A DNA stretch of 64,000 bases from contig JAWDGP010006885.1 in assembly GCA_033675545.1 (NCBI GenBank), forward strand, positions 1 to 64,000, read 5' to 3'. Below are positions 34,401-46,276 of this stretch, one piece after another (position 1 is the stretch's first letter; each line of letters begins with the position of its first letter). The notes under the pieces were generated by a model. It was not told the DNA's origin and did not search any database. It saw nothing but the letters and a program-made list of their open reading frames with translations. Made by a program: the position numbers and the translations under genes. The stretch is from Elysia crispata (taxonomy: Eukaryota > Mollusca > Gastropoda > Plakobranchidae).

Positions 34401-37400
34401 ATGTCCGGTTATTTACGTTCCTGATCCCTGACATCTATACACATGTAAGTGACTTTAGGATTTTATTTTTAGTCACAATAATTTTTATGTGTGTGGAGGG
34501 GGGAAGGGTGTTCATCTTTTTCATATTAAATAATAGTTATACATACATTAAGAAGATAGTTAAAAACCATCATAATGTGTTGCCATTTTGAAAGCAGGAA
34601 AAAAGAGGGGAGGGGGATGGTGGGGAGAGTAATAGGGAATTTTATATCAAAAATCACATTTCTGGAAATGAATTGCAAAATAAAAATTGACTTTGTTTGT
34701 TTGGTGGTTACATTTGGTTATTGTTTATTGGTCAGAGTTACTGGTACATTACACTTATAGTCTGGGGGTGGCAATGTACAATAAATGCTCTCTTGAAGGA
34801 TTCCTCTAAAGAAACCAGCTGTTTTATTTGACATATATTTCAAAGACATTGATTTATAAAATCTTTATGAATAAGTCCCGCCCTTTAATATGATTCCATG
34901 TTTGATACATAGTACTAGGGCTTTCTACTTCCACCTTCAAAAAAAAAATTTCAATGTAAAAATTTTTTTGTCAACTTCATTTTTTTTACCTGACTTTTCA
35001 GTTTCCAAGTATTGCTGTTGGAAATTCAGCAATTCTCAACTTAATAGTCTCCAGTATTGATGGAATGCAGGTGCGAGTTACTTTGTGGAAGTTACAGAGA
35101 CCTTAATACCAATTGAAAATGTTACTATGAAATAATCTTAGATCATTTCTCCAAACTTATCTCTTCATTTATCAGAATTTAAATAGTCTGGTGGGTGTTG
35201 CCTTTTGGCGTTTACTTTTTTCTGGAATAAAAATAACATTGGCTTTTTCACATATTATGTTGATCCATATTTAAAATGAGGTGTAAGATTTTGTTACATT
35301 TTTATTCAGCATCATTTTTACTTAAACTTTTTTTATGGTTTGTTTGTTTGGGTTTGTTTTTTGTTTTTTTTTATGCAATTTTTACATTTTCTCACTTTTT
35401 GTTCCTCAGCTTCAAGACCTGATTTGTCAAATATTACAGGGACATCTTCAGATGTTTAAGAGCAGAGAGACCTTTTTATCAATTCTGAGTAGGTGTCCCA
35501 TCTCAGTTTTGACCCATTATCATTAGAGCAATGCATTTTTTTAAATACATTGAAATATTCTATTGTCATCATTTATGTAGTTATTTAGGAATGTCTTACT
35601 TTTTTACTCTATATTGGTTATGATTGTTTGCTGCAAATAATTTGTAAAGATAATATTGCCTTTCTTCGACATTATGTTTTAGGTTTGTCTTTGTTTATCC
35701 TAATCCTTTTTCATAGTCTGATAGTTATATCTGTTTAAAAAAAGTTAAAAGGCAGAATTGTGTTATATCAAGTGGTACTGTTAACATATTGATGTATTAA
35801 CATCTTTAAGAGTTTTCTATTTGATTTCTCTTCAGATATGTTTATTTATTTGTTTTTATTTTCAGATGCCAGCTTAGAGTGGGAAACAATAGAACAATAT
35901 TTTCTTTGGCAGCTTGTCATGGCCCACAATATTCCTGTGGAGCACATTCTTCCAATTTTACCAAAGTTAGAATATAGTGGTAAGTAGCCCTAAGGGCTTA
36001 TGAAACAAAAAACTTGTTTAATGTTGTGATATTAAGCATAAAGTATACATTTTTTTTAATCAAACAGCATAAATAATGTAAGAAATATTATTTTCATGAC
36101 TAAATGATTTCAATCACTGCCAAATAATTACCAAAAATGTTGGAGTATTCAATCTGAGTTAATTATCTATGAGGTTTGTTTGTATGGTGGTCTTGGCAAA
36201 TTTGGCTTCAGAATAATTTTTAAATTATGCATGTGAAAAAGCCCAATTAATCAGATTAACATTTCAATTGAGGTTATTGAATTCAAAATGAGAAGTTTTT
36301 GTTTTCGTTTTTTTCTAAATCTCTATATAAGCATGTTCTCTTTGCGCCACATACATTTATCATGTTTTCTTTGGGTTTATCAAAGGACTTTAATGTTTTC
36401 ATTTGAGATCTGGCTACAGATTACTTGTGTTCGGGTCTTTTTTTTGTGTGTGGGGGGGGGGGGGGGGGTATATAGGCTTTCTCCTAAAATTTTAATCATT
36501 TTTTTGTTAATGTTCAGTTTTAGACATATGTACTAACTAGTTGTTTTTTGTTTTTTTTTCGGGGGGGGAGGGAGGGGTGCATGTTTGCTATTTCACATGA
36601 GAGCAAAAGGTTGATTTGTAAAACTCAGGAAGTTCTATCTCCTTTTTAATTTAGAGGAAACAACTATTGAGACATATGCTGTTTTTGCATTTCTTTGTAA
36701 AGGCACGGTATGTTTTTATTTCTCAAACGGAAATTCTTTATTACATAGATTTAATAAAAGTCCTTGTATCTTTTATCAGCCAATGCAGAAGCTCTTACCA
36801 ACCTCATGGTACTTCTCAAGCAGGTTAGGTACGTTTGAGAAGAATTTTTTATTTTTCTGGAAGAGGTAGCGCTTAAAAATATGGAATTTTAAATTGTCTC
36901 ATTGATGAATCATTTTTTAGTGTTAAATTAACGAAATGACTTTGTGGCTAAATTTTTTGTTAAGAATGAGAAGTTTTAAACAATATATGCTTCGTTGTGA
37001 TTTTTGTTAAAATCAAGAACTTTAAGTTATATTACAGACAAATTATAATGAGAAAAATTAATGTAATTCAATATCCTGTTGTTATTGATAGTCATTACAG
37101 ATTAAATCAATGAATGAATTTTTTGTGGTGAAGTATAAAGTAAATATAGTATATATATAAATATCATTGCTTTTATTCCAAAATTTGCTTATGTAGCCCA
37201 AGTTGGGAGTTACTTCGTCCTGTCCTGTCACGAGAATGCAAGAAAGCTGATTACTTCACTGTGTCTGTACTGAAGTACTGGGCTCAGGAGCATGAGGACC
37301 GATTGGCTGAGCTCATCAATCTCCAGCTCACAAAGCTCAATGGCACTCCAAAAAAGAGGCAGAGGTAATCTATTTTAAGAAATGCTTGAATGTGGTTTTT

Positions 37401-39471
37401 GAAATTCAGTAAATACTTTGCATACCTTATGTCACAAGCCCTGATATCTTAAATTTATGAATAAATTAAATCTATTATATAGTTGTTCCTTTTTTATTCA
37501 AATTTGTATAAATTGTTCTCTGACTTAAATGGACTAGAAAAAAACGAAGGATATGTAGTGAAGCTTATTAAAATTTAAAATACAGCGGAGTTTATGTAAA
37601 TTAAATTTTAGAATTCTTTATTGATGAAGTGTTCTCAACTATTTGTTTTAGCTTTATTAAAAGGGAATAGAAATGTTCTCTGACTTTCAAGGAAGTTTTT
37701 TCATATTGATTCATCTTCATCAAGCTTTGTTAATCAAGTAATCAAGCTCTGTTTCTTTAATTTTGGGGCTGATTAAAGTCTGTTTTATTTATGCGGTGAA
37801 TTGCTTCATTAGTACCATTAATTAAACTTAGTATCTTTCAGTGACTGAACTTGCTTGTTTCAAAATTGAAGTGAAGAGATATCTCGTAAAACAGTTTTAA
37901 AAAGAATATTTTTACCAAGCATTTAAATGAGAAATCTATAGATTTTTTTTTTATTTGTAAAAATGTGTCCTTTCCATACATCATTTCTCAACATGAATTC
38001 AATTTTCTTTGTATTCCGGATAAAGTTATATCTTATGAAAGTATTATCTCTATCTTAAAATTGTCATCTCAAAAAAGATTTATCTAGATGAGAGCTAAAT
38101 CCGTGGCATTATTCGTATTCTTGATTTAAGTACATTATTAGTTAACAGAAGCCCTACATAGCTCTCGGTTCAGTTTGATGAAAGGTTTAAAATTAATCTT
38201 TCTATGTTTATATTTGCCGCTATGTTTTTTTGCTCTGACAGGGCTGGTGGCACAAAGAAAGATCATCCAACAGTTGATCAGATTCTAGCTCATTTAGATC
38301 ACATGCGTCAAGTATGCAGAAACATTTCATGTGAGTTTTTTTTTTTCTCCCTTTTCTAATTTTTATACAGCATTGAAACACAGAATAAAAAAGATTTTTA
38401 GCCTAACCTGCAAGAGGAATAAAATTCAATTCGATTTTTAAATGGAAAAGGCTAGTCAATAAACTTAATTGAATGTAGCTTATTTTGTTGGAATTCTTTT
38501 TTGAAAATAACTAAACAAGCCTGAACAGTCTTGCTCTTCATTTTTGTATTTAGATATCATGCAGTTAATTACTTAATAGCCTATAAAGATCCAGATTTTC
38601 ACTGAGCAATGCTTGCAATGTCTGCAATTAGAATAATTTGCAGGATTTCTTATCGATAACTTTTGCATTTTTATCAACAATCTACAGTTCTCAATCATGA
38701 AAATGTTCAGCATGCTTTACAGCAAGTTCAGATGACAGCAAGTGATAGTCAAAAGACAAAGTGAGTTCACATGTAATTTAATAATGTTGCGAAGAAAAAA
38801 ACATAAATATTTCACAAAACGCATGAATAAATTCAGTTAGTTCTAATTAAAATAAAATTGAACTTGTAGCTTTTATTAAGCTGTTAATGTTATTGAAACA
38901 CTCAACGAGCTCTAGTTCAAGTGGTAACAGAATTAAGAGCTTGGGTTTTGTGAACTCTCTTTTAAAGATGTACCAGTGAGTTTTTTTATGTTTTTGTTGT
39001 TGTTGTTTTTTTTTTAATATAGCATTTTATGACATCATAAAATTTTGGGAAGTAAATTTATACTCCATTGATCCTCCCTAAATTTAAGTTGTTTTCCTGG
39101 TGTGCATTTTCTACTCAGTTTTTTAATTCTAAATGTGTTTTTACTTTCATCAAATAATCTGAAGAGAATGGAGATCTTTAGTCTCATGAAACTGAATGTC
39201 TTAATATAATTTTTTTTTAATAAGACTGCCAATTTCACATATTTAGTCTGATTGTTTAAACTCTCTCAGAAAAAAAAAATTTCTACATGTATAGTATGAA
39301 GAACATGTTTTTATTTGAAATTTGATTTGATTATAATTACACTTTTTTCCCTTAATCTATGTATAAATTATCAATTTGTTGGATATTCCTTCAAATTGAG
39401 TGTTATGGAGCGATAATTCTTTTTAGTGAAAGGCGAGACACAAAGCCACACTTTAGTTTTATTGATATATT

Positions 39472-39506
<35 letters not shown>

Positions 39507-40850
39507 TTCAATGGCAGAAAAACAAATAGGCCTTAACACCTTAGTTCAGAGGCCTGAGGGAGGTGATGACATAGCATTTTGGTCTCCTTCAAAATTTATC
39601 AAACAAGTCAGATTAAGCCCGTGGAGCATTCTATTTATCTCTGACTTGTTTGATAAATTTTGAAGGAGAAAATGCCATGTCATCACCTTCCTCAGGCCTC
39701 TGAACAAAGGTGTTAGGGTCTATTTGTTTATCCGTCATTGAGGAATTTCTTTGGAGAGAAAGACATATCCATCAGTCATGTTTTAGTATGTTTGCAATTA
39801 AATTTGTTAATCAGTTTTAAAATTGGAATTGAGTAATTAATAAACAACATTTACATGACATTGTTTTTTTAAATTATAAATCTGTTTACGAAATTTGTAT
39901 TCTACTTTCAAAACCCATTCAGGTACAGCGATCTTTTAGCTTTGGCTGAAGATATAGATGATATGAAAACAGTTCGAGTGTTGCGAGGGAGAAAGGCATC
40001 CAATGCAAGTGGGTTGAGTCCAAAATACCTAAAAAGTAAAAAATCAGCTGAATCTGACAGTGCCAGTGAATCATCTGATGTAAGTGATTATTGAAAAAAT
40101 TGTATTTGAGCTGACATTTCTGATTAAAGTAATTTTAACTTGATTAAATTGACAAGATTTTGATCAAAATTAGTACAGGCCCTGGTGAAACGTAAGTGCA
40201 TCTTTTATCAAAACCTAAAAACATCCTTGACAATATGGACAATGGCCTTGACTAAAATGAGAACCTGAGAGTTGTTGTAGTTCTTACCTGATTTATCATA
40301 TTGATGCACCTTAAGAAGTCAATTTGCTCAGATATTAGAGAAGTTGCAACCCACATGTCTCCCCTGGATGTACCAGGTACATCCAAAAATTCATGTGGTA
40401 TATCATATGTATGCTGAAGAAATATTTGATATGATTTTAACGCATCATTTCCTATGTTAGAGACAATGTTTAGTTTAGAGGCAAAGGCAGAATCTTGGCC
40501 TTGATTAAAATGAGAACCTGAGAGTTGTTGTAGTTCTAAGCTGCATTTAAATGTTTGTGCTCTTTCTTTAAAAAAAACCAGCTCAGCACACAAAGGGGTA
40601 TAAAATCTCGTAGCAAGGAGATTCAAGATGAATTTGCAAAAATTATTATGTTTAATAATTATACATAGAATCAATCTGAGATTTTAAATGAAGCAAATTA
40701 TCAGTCTATTAAATTGAATAATTCTCAGTTAATTCAGTGAATCTCTTGTCAGTGTTTCATATATTTGTTTTCTACAACTTATAGGAGGATGTTAAACCAA
40801 CAAGCAAGAAAAGGAAAAAACTTACAGCGATGGATGAAGACAGTGATTAA
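16495..40850 (+). CDS. INTS3: Integrator complex subunit 3 (SOSS complex subunit A), 32 coding exons
   Basis: The spliced product is 1010 residues (family usually about 1000-1040). INTS3 is a nuclear helical-repeat scaffold of the Integrator complex (snRNA 3' processing, promoter-proximal termination) and of the SOSS single-strand-DNA complex. Family-typical blocks are visible: [16 protein letters not shown] near the N-terminus, a [14 protein letters not shown] block, [15 protein letters not shown] at about 297-312, [19 protein letters not shown] at about 361, and [12 protein letters not shown]. An acidic linker (SDDDEESS, about 510) separates the N-terminal helical domain from the C-terminal half. 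The tail is Ser/Asp/Glu-rich with a KKRKK basic cluster that could act as a nuclear signal. The ATG at 16495 was chosen because it opens the first exon that matches the family and leads in frame to a clean donor. All 31 junctions are GT-AG and phase-consistent, and I saw no frameshift. A 5' non-coding exon is likely but was not located. Confidence 0.95.
23235..23475 (+). mobile_element. 3'-terminal fragment of the same LINE family, in INTS3 intron 10
   Basis: This piece aligns by eye with the end of the element at 2640-3475: TAGGCCATGTGGTTAGAAG, then a GGGAAAACAGCGTGAAAAGAT block, then AGGGATAGAGATGCGTGGAAGG, ending GATTGATATTTG. Decayed coding pieces GHVV and [10 protein letters not shown] are readable. 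It lies in sense orientation between INTS3 exons 10 and 11. Confidence 0.75.
27560..27770. other. GC-richer island inside INTS3 intron 16, nature unknown
   Basis: A patch with several CpGs (GGGGAGCGGCGAGAAC, AAACGGGCGGCTGGCAG, GGCGGGTGCCGC) stands out from the AT-rich intron. A similar small patch lies at 29340-29440. No tRNA-like A/B boxes or reading frame was found. These may be old insertions or an intronic regulatory element. Confidence 0.3.
28175..28507. repeat. Large fold-back element, arms about 160 bp, in INTS3 intron 16
   Basis: The left arm (28175-28332) and right arm (28350-28507) are imperfect reverse complements with only about 17 bases between them. Matching landmarks include GAAGAAAGCAGTCAAAC with CTGCCTTCTTTATTTC, and ACAAACCTAGATCTAGCT with GCTAGATCTAGGTTTGTG. 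No coding frame. It is probably an uncharacterised MITE or fold-back repeat. Confidence 0.85.
28508..28815 (+). repeat. Long purine-rich tract in INTS3 intron 16
   Basis: About 300 bases composed largely of A and G on the plus strand, with GAGA clusters and one short CACACACA interruption. The opposite-strand frames are low-complexity Ser/Leu/Phe and not coding. Confidence 0.8.
39475..39503. repeat. (TA)n microsatellite
   Basis: About 14 TA units immediately next to the fold-back element at 39504, in the intron between INTS3 exons 30 and 31. Confidence 0.9.
39504..39745. repeat. Fold-back element, arms about 105 bp, in INTS3 intron 30
   Basis: The left arm (39504-39612) starts TTCTTCAATGGCAG. 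The right arm (39641-39745) is its imperfect reverse complement, starting TTCCTCAATGACGG. The inner parts AAAATTTATCAAACAAGTCAG match exactly. A spacer of about 28 bases separates the arms. It inserted beside a (TA)n run; no clear target duplication. Confidence 0.85.
40248..40537. repeat. 39-bp direct repeat pair around an intronic minus-strand open frame
   Basis: CCTTGACTAAAATGAGAACC plus 19 more bases at 40248-40286 recur at 40499-40537 with one mismatch. A minus-strand frame of 140 codons (40674-40252) spans them. It has no recognisable motif and sits in the last INTS3 intron, so I treat it as unexplained rather than a gene. Confidence 0.6.
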
Positions 40851-41600
40851 ACGTATTTTACATCAGGAATCTACTAATTTCCAAATGGTTTGCCTTATTA
40901 GATGTCATTGAGAGTTATTGCCAAGTGAAATTTGTTGCAAATTCATTGTTTTAATCCAATGAAAGTACATTGTATCTTGAAATGTTCAGACCTGCCACAT
41001 TTTCTATTTTTTGTATGTTTTCTTGCTGAGTAGAATTATATCTAGTGGTACACTTATTTTTCAATTTCTTTTCTTACCAGTGTAGAAGATTTTTAGTGGA
41101 AATGTTGATTAAAGTCTTGGTAAGATTTGTGTTTTTGCTCTGTAAATGGAAGAGGAAGTGATGGTGTTTTTGAAAGGTCACAAAAAAATGATGTTTGCGA
41201 GATTACATCTTCAGGAAGGCTTTCATTTGGTATAGCTGATATTGTTTGTTGTTTTTTTTACATGTATTCTTTTTTATTTTAGTACCTAAGTGTATACCAT
41301 TCAAGGGGTTTAAATTGAGGAACAATAAACAATACCCAGAATGCATTCAGCCATGAAAGTGATTTTTCAGAAAGCAGATTTGACTTATTTCAAAAGTAAC
41401 TTTCATATATTTATTGCCTCTTTTTCAAAATGCTGTATTTTTTGGGAATGGGGTTACATTTCTTCTTATACTGCTATACTTAAAAGCATCATTCTGAGCC
41501 TTTGCTCTATTATTTAGAAATTGAGACTGATGGTAAGTTTTTTAAAAGACCCAAATAAATGTTTAAAAGGTGTGAGCGGAGATAAGTCTTGATTTTGCTG
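40851..41600 (+). terminator. INTS3: INTS3 3' UTR with candidate polyadenylation signals
   Basis: After the TAA stop there is no further coding potential in frame. Canonical AATAAA hexamers occur on the plus strand at 41324-41329 and 41554-41559, giving a 3' UTR of roughly 0.5 or 0.7 kb. Which is used cannot be decided from sequence alone. A further AATAAA-bearing AT-rich stretch lies near 43590-43615. Confidence 0.4.
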
Positions 41601-44600
41601 TAATCTACTAAATTGCAATGAAAATTCAAGGAAAAAAAATACATTTTACTTTTGTAGTTATAAACTATGGCTGGTATGAATGTTTATGTGAAATTAAAGT
41701 CATTTAGGTTTTTATACATTCTAGGTCTTATTTTGGATTTCTTTGAAAAATGGAGACACTGATATTTCAGATTTTCATTCTTGCGAGTGGCGGGTCTGAA
41801 TTTCCATCAAGGCAATTCAAGTTGTTTTATAACATTTTCACTCTTTATATATATTTCTTAACAGATGAGGAATATTTTATTGTTCTATCTTCAAAATATC
41901 TTTCATATCTTGGCAAACCTGATACCATATGGTTGATTAGACATCTATCATTTTCAGGAAAAGAAATAAGTTCATTCATTATATATGTTTGATGTATACT
42001 TAGCTAAATTGACTTTAGTAGACAGACCAAAATACTGAATTGGTTTCAGTTCAGAGTTGGTTTCTCTTATGGATCAAATGTTTTGTTTTGTTACTGCCTC
42101 TGTTTATCATCAATCTCATTTTTAAATCATAATGGTATCTCACTAACTCTGTCTATCCCTCTCTCTGATTTTATTTGTAAATGTAACAGGAGCAGGAACA
42201 TTTTTATTTGTATGCGCAATTTGCCATTTTATAGTATTTTTGATAATGCAATGTTCTGAAACTAAAATAATTTATTAAGGGCCCTGTTTTGTTAAAAAGA
42301 AAGGACCTTAGAAAAAAAATGATATTCAGGGACTTCTCAGTGGTTCATGTTCCAGATGTGTATATGTAGGGTGAGTTGCATTTAAGAGAAAAATTTCTTA
42401 TAAGAAAAGTTCACAATTCATTTTGGGCGTTAGTTCCATGGTTTTCTTATCTAGGTTTAAGTAGGAAGTATTCTATTTTCAGTGTAAGTCTTTTAAATAA
42501 TTTTAGTTTCACAATTTAGTCTTGCTGAAACTTTCCAGACATTCAGATTCAGCCAGCAGTTTTGGGAAAAGGTGAAATGCATAAAATAGGGGTTGTGACA
42601 GTAACAAAGAAAGGTGCGTAGAGCATAGGCAGGATGGAAGTTGTGTGTGTTTTACTGTGCAGATCTAGATCTAACTTATCATGGGCTCGCATCACTTGAG
42701 GCAAACGGAGCAGTTTTCTCCCCACTGCCACTGGCCTCAACCGATAGCGTCCTTTTCAGACCCTCCAATAATACTAAACAATTGTTTTTTTAAATCGGCC
42801 CCTTTTTTTTGGGCGAAAACAAAACAAAAGTAATGATGGTCCAACCTATATTAAAAGAGGGTAAAGCAAGGATTGTAGGTATTTACGCATATTTTGTATT
42901 TTTTTGTGTAGTACATCAAGTTCGTTAAATAAACCTCTTTTTAGACTTGAATGGTTTTCTCTTTTCCTAAATAACTTGTATAAATTTACCACACTACGAA
43001 ATGGAGACTACTATCATAAGTAACGAAAGGGGGATAACCTGTTTTTAAAACATCAATTTTCGGACTTGTTTCCTGGAAATGGATGAAGTCACCCTTGCTT
43101 AAATTTAAAGTCAACACTTTGTTTTGGTCCCGAAATGTGGAAATTAAGCGGATTCCACTGTATAAGCACAGAATTTTTATTTGCTTTGTTTTCTTTTTCT
43201 GAAAATTTAGAGATTCAATGGTTGCAATATATCATTCACAATAACTAGCTCAACCGTTTCCAGTTAACCTTTTACATGCTAGTCTCAAAAGCTGTATTAT
43301 TGCTGTTGGCCCCTTTCTTCTCTTTTTTTTATACGGTATGCTCAGAAGTAAGACTATTTTTGGCTTTTGCATCAGTCTTGATACTGTCTTATCGTGAACT
43401 TCACAGTGTTACTTTAACTTAAGATTATAGATATTACTTCAGGTTTCTCTCGAAAATAGGTAAAGTTTAATGTCAAACTATCATTTGAATCACAGCTGTC
43501 CAGCAACCCAGGCTGTGGTAGTTGAGCTCTACTGTGTTCAATTTGTGGTAATATTTTGTTGTTTTGTTTTATCAGTGTACTGTTAATAAAATGACAACAA
43601 AATTTTTAAATAAACATGACTGAAAATTTGAGTGTTTTTTAAGAACTGTTCAGTTTTGTTTAAACAATGAATTTTATGTATTTTTTTTATTTTCTAAGAG
43701 AGTCCAAAGGTGCCTTCAATCCCAGAAGTAGGCGAAATTGTCTATAATTTTACCCTCTGTAGAAAAAATGCCACATCACTAAGCATTTGCTGTTTATATA
43801 TGTTATGTGTATAATTAGTTAATTTCGTGAGGTTATATCTCAGTTTCATACAGATGATGAGAAACACATGGACACAAAGACTAGAGGTTGCGTGATTTAA
43901 CAATTTCTAGGCTCTAATAGCTTTCAGATATGACTATACATTCGTAACTGACACTGCCTGAGTTTTATGATGCAGCCACTACCATCAGTCAGAGAGGCAC
44001 ACTGCAAAAGGGTACCAGCAACTGGTAGACAAAACTCCAGGAAGTAACCCAGTCGAAATACACTTAAATAACTAACGTAAATGTCAAGCCTATGAAGGGA
44101 GGTTCGTGTTGGGATATATTTTCGTTTTGTCTCACACTCAGTCACAGTGAACAAGCTAAAAGATAGAATATCATTCCGGGTAATAAAACAAGTCCAGGTA
44201 AGTGGCTCTGCTTCAGGGTGCCTAACTACTACTATAAGGCTTCCAATGACTGAACCAATCTGCCATTATCAAAATAAATTACCTTGTTTTGATAAATATG
44301 ACTCAAGAAAGCAACAGATGTAGCCTACATAATTATATTAGTACACACGCAATATAATTTGTATATAGATTCAAAGTGCTAAGGTACTAAAAATATATTT
44401 GAACTTTGATATTTTTGCTTTAGCTTAGAAGTTAGTCTTTTAACTGGTCTAACTAGAATCCAGAGATATAGGGGCTTAAATTTAAAAGCCTCCTAATTTA
44501 TGACAGGATATTTGCTGTAAAACTAAAAGCATAAAGTGGTGCTGCCGCAAAAGTAAAGACAAAGTAGAAAATGTAGTGTTGACAAGAGCATGAAATCTTT

Positions 44601-46240
44601 GACAGCAGGAAGATGATGAGGGTGAAACTAGAAAATTGTAATGCAGGAAAAATAAAGTGTTTCCGCTACTTCTGTCTCATGTAATTAATTGCAGGGAACT
44701 AGCAATGGTTGTGCTGGACACTAAACTTGTCAATACACCACAAAGAATTCCCTTAAAAGTTAAATTGTAACAGATCCAAACAAAGCAGCCATCATTGGAT
44801 TTCTTTACCATTTTTCCTTTTTAAAACAATTTCTGAATATATTAACTGCAGACAAGTTTCATGCTATGAAATCTCACATTTCGAGAGTAAAATTTAACCT
44901 GGCCAATTTTCAGTTTTTTTTTTCATTTTAAAGAAGATTTGCATGTAAAGGCCTTTAGAATTGTAATAACCAGATCAGGTCCTGTAGCTTACTCACTTGA
45001 TAAGGTCCTGACTAAATATAGAATCACACCACAAGTTGAAGTATATCATGATAGATCTTTTGTAGGCAACTAATACCAATAATAATCATCTTCAGAACTT
45101 TACAAAGATCTCACTCAAGAGATAGTTACACAGATACAAGCATGCACAAACAACCCACTTCTTGTAGACAAAGTTTGCCAAGTCAAACTGCTTTTGGAAC
45201 ATCTGAATAATGCATTCAGTTGGGTTCATCTAGCAATTTCATACAAAATATATCACAGAAGACTGAATCCAAGATATTAAAATTTAACGAACAACTACAT
45301 ATTACATGGTGCTTTACAGAAAGTTGTTTCCAAAACAACATGCTGTTTAGAATGTCAGTGTCACTGAACTTGCACATAAAGAATACACAATAGGCTAGGG
45401 CTATGTTTATGAAGAGAACAAGGCAAGGAGAGCAACCATAGTATCCAACCATTTCTTATGTAAAAATTTTAGAGGAGGAATAATTAACGACACTCAGAAG
45501 TTGAACCACATAATGACAGCACATTTACTGATTTAGTCAACATTTTCTCTATGTTGGCACTGTGATACCAAACAACTAGTCATTGATTACATTATGATAT
45601 ACACAATCTAATCATGAATTATTGCTGCAATAATTAGTTCTCCTTAAATCTTATTCTGATATGCCCAGATGTAGCATTATAATACAGCAAAAAGTCTACT
45701 TATTCTTGCAAGGCTTAATTGAAAAGCCACTGCAAGTCTCCCCATAGGTGCCATTTCGCTGCATTTTATTAAGTTGTTTATAAATACTTCTTCTTTCTTT
45801 ACTGAAAATTTCACTATGGTTTTCTGGATTGAATTTTTAATTACACCTCACTAAAATTACTTATTAAATCTTAAAAGAAGAAAAAAGGCGTATTTATAAA
45901 ATAAACTGTAATTAAAGCTGTTTTTAACGTATCTACTTCATTTTCCTGTCATTTTTGTTGCCCGTATTTGATTTACAATGTTATAAAATTAGCTTAGAAA
46001 GTGTCCAAAAATCACAAATTAATTGCACTGCCAGCCCTACAAGGAAGTCATGCGAGCCACCTCCCCTGGTGGCAAAGAAAGGTCTGAGGTTATTTTGTAC
46101 AATGTAGATAATAAATCAAATTTAAAGAGGTTATAGAAATCTTGAAGAATATAACAAGGAAAAAACAAAACAATACAAACGTTAAATATAACACCATATC
46201 CATTCTATATCAAACAAAAACAGAGACATATTTTATAATT
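41600..46240. other. Intergenic space between convergent INTS3 and RPL26
   Basis: No exon chain is supportable. Possible decayed DNA-transposon ends occur (GGATTCCACTGTA at about 43151). Otherwise the stretch is AT-rich with no repeats that stood out. Confidence 0.4.
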
Positions 46241-46251
46241 AACACTAGCAT

Positions 46252-46257
46252 TTTATT
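46252..46257 (-). terminator. RPL26: RPL26 polyadenylation signal AATAAA
   Basis: On the minus strand AATAAA lies about 20 nt after the TAG stop, implying a 3' UTR of only some 40 nt. Very short 3' UTRs are typical of animal ribosomal-protein mRNAs. Confidence 0.7.
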
Positions 46258-46276
46258 CACTTTCATGTATGCAAAA

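Larger units (their letters stand above)
16495..40850 (+). other. INTS3: Exon map of the INTS3 coding region
   Basis: Coding exons read from splice signals and reading frame: 16495-16578, 17420-17503, 17860-17943, 18451-18564, 18840-18924, 19666-19732, 20071-20212, 21528-21657, 22076-22173, 22925-22972, 23558-23701, 23943-24030, 24224-24303, 25288-25379, 26547-26638, 26790-26912, 30403-30535, 30927-30984, 31080-31183, 31735-31779, 32427-32546, 33691-33784, 34385-34444, 35002-35070, 35410-35488, 35866-35979, 36780-36828, 37197-37364, 38242-38330, 38688-38760, 39923-40079, 40785-40850. They total 3033 nt, exactly 1011 codons with the TAA stop. The largest intron (26913-30402) carries a fold-back repeat and a purine tract. 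Splice sites were assigned by eye, so a few boundaries could be off by an alternative AG or GT. Confidence 0.88.

Noticed and set aside
39504..39745. Fold-back considered as a microRNA hairpin
   Set aside because: Arms of about 105 bp with near-continuous pairing are far longer than animal microRNA precursors; a fold-back element is a better fit.
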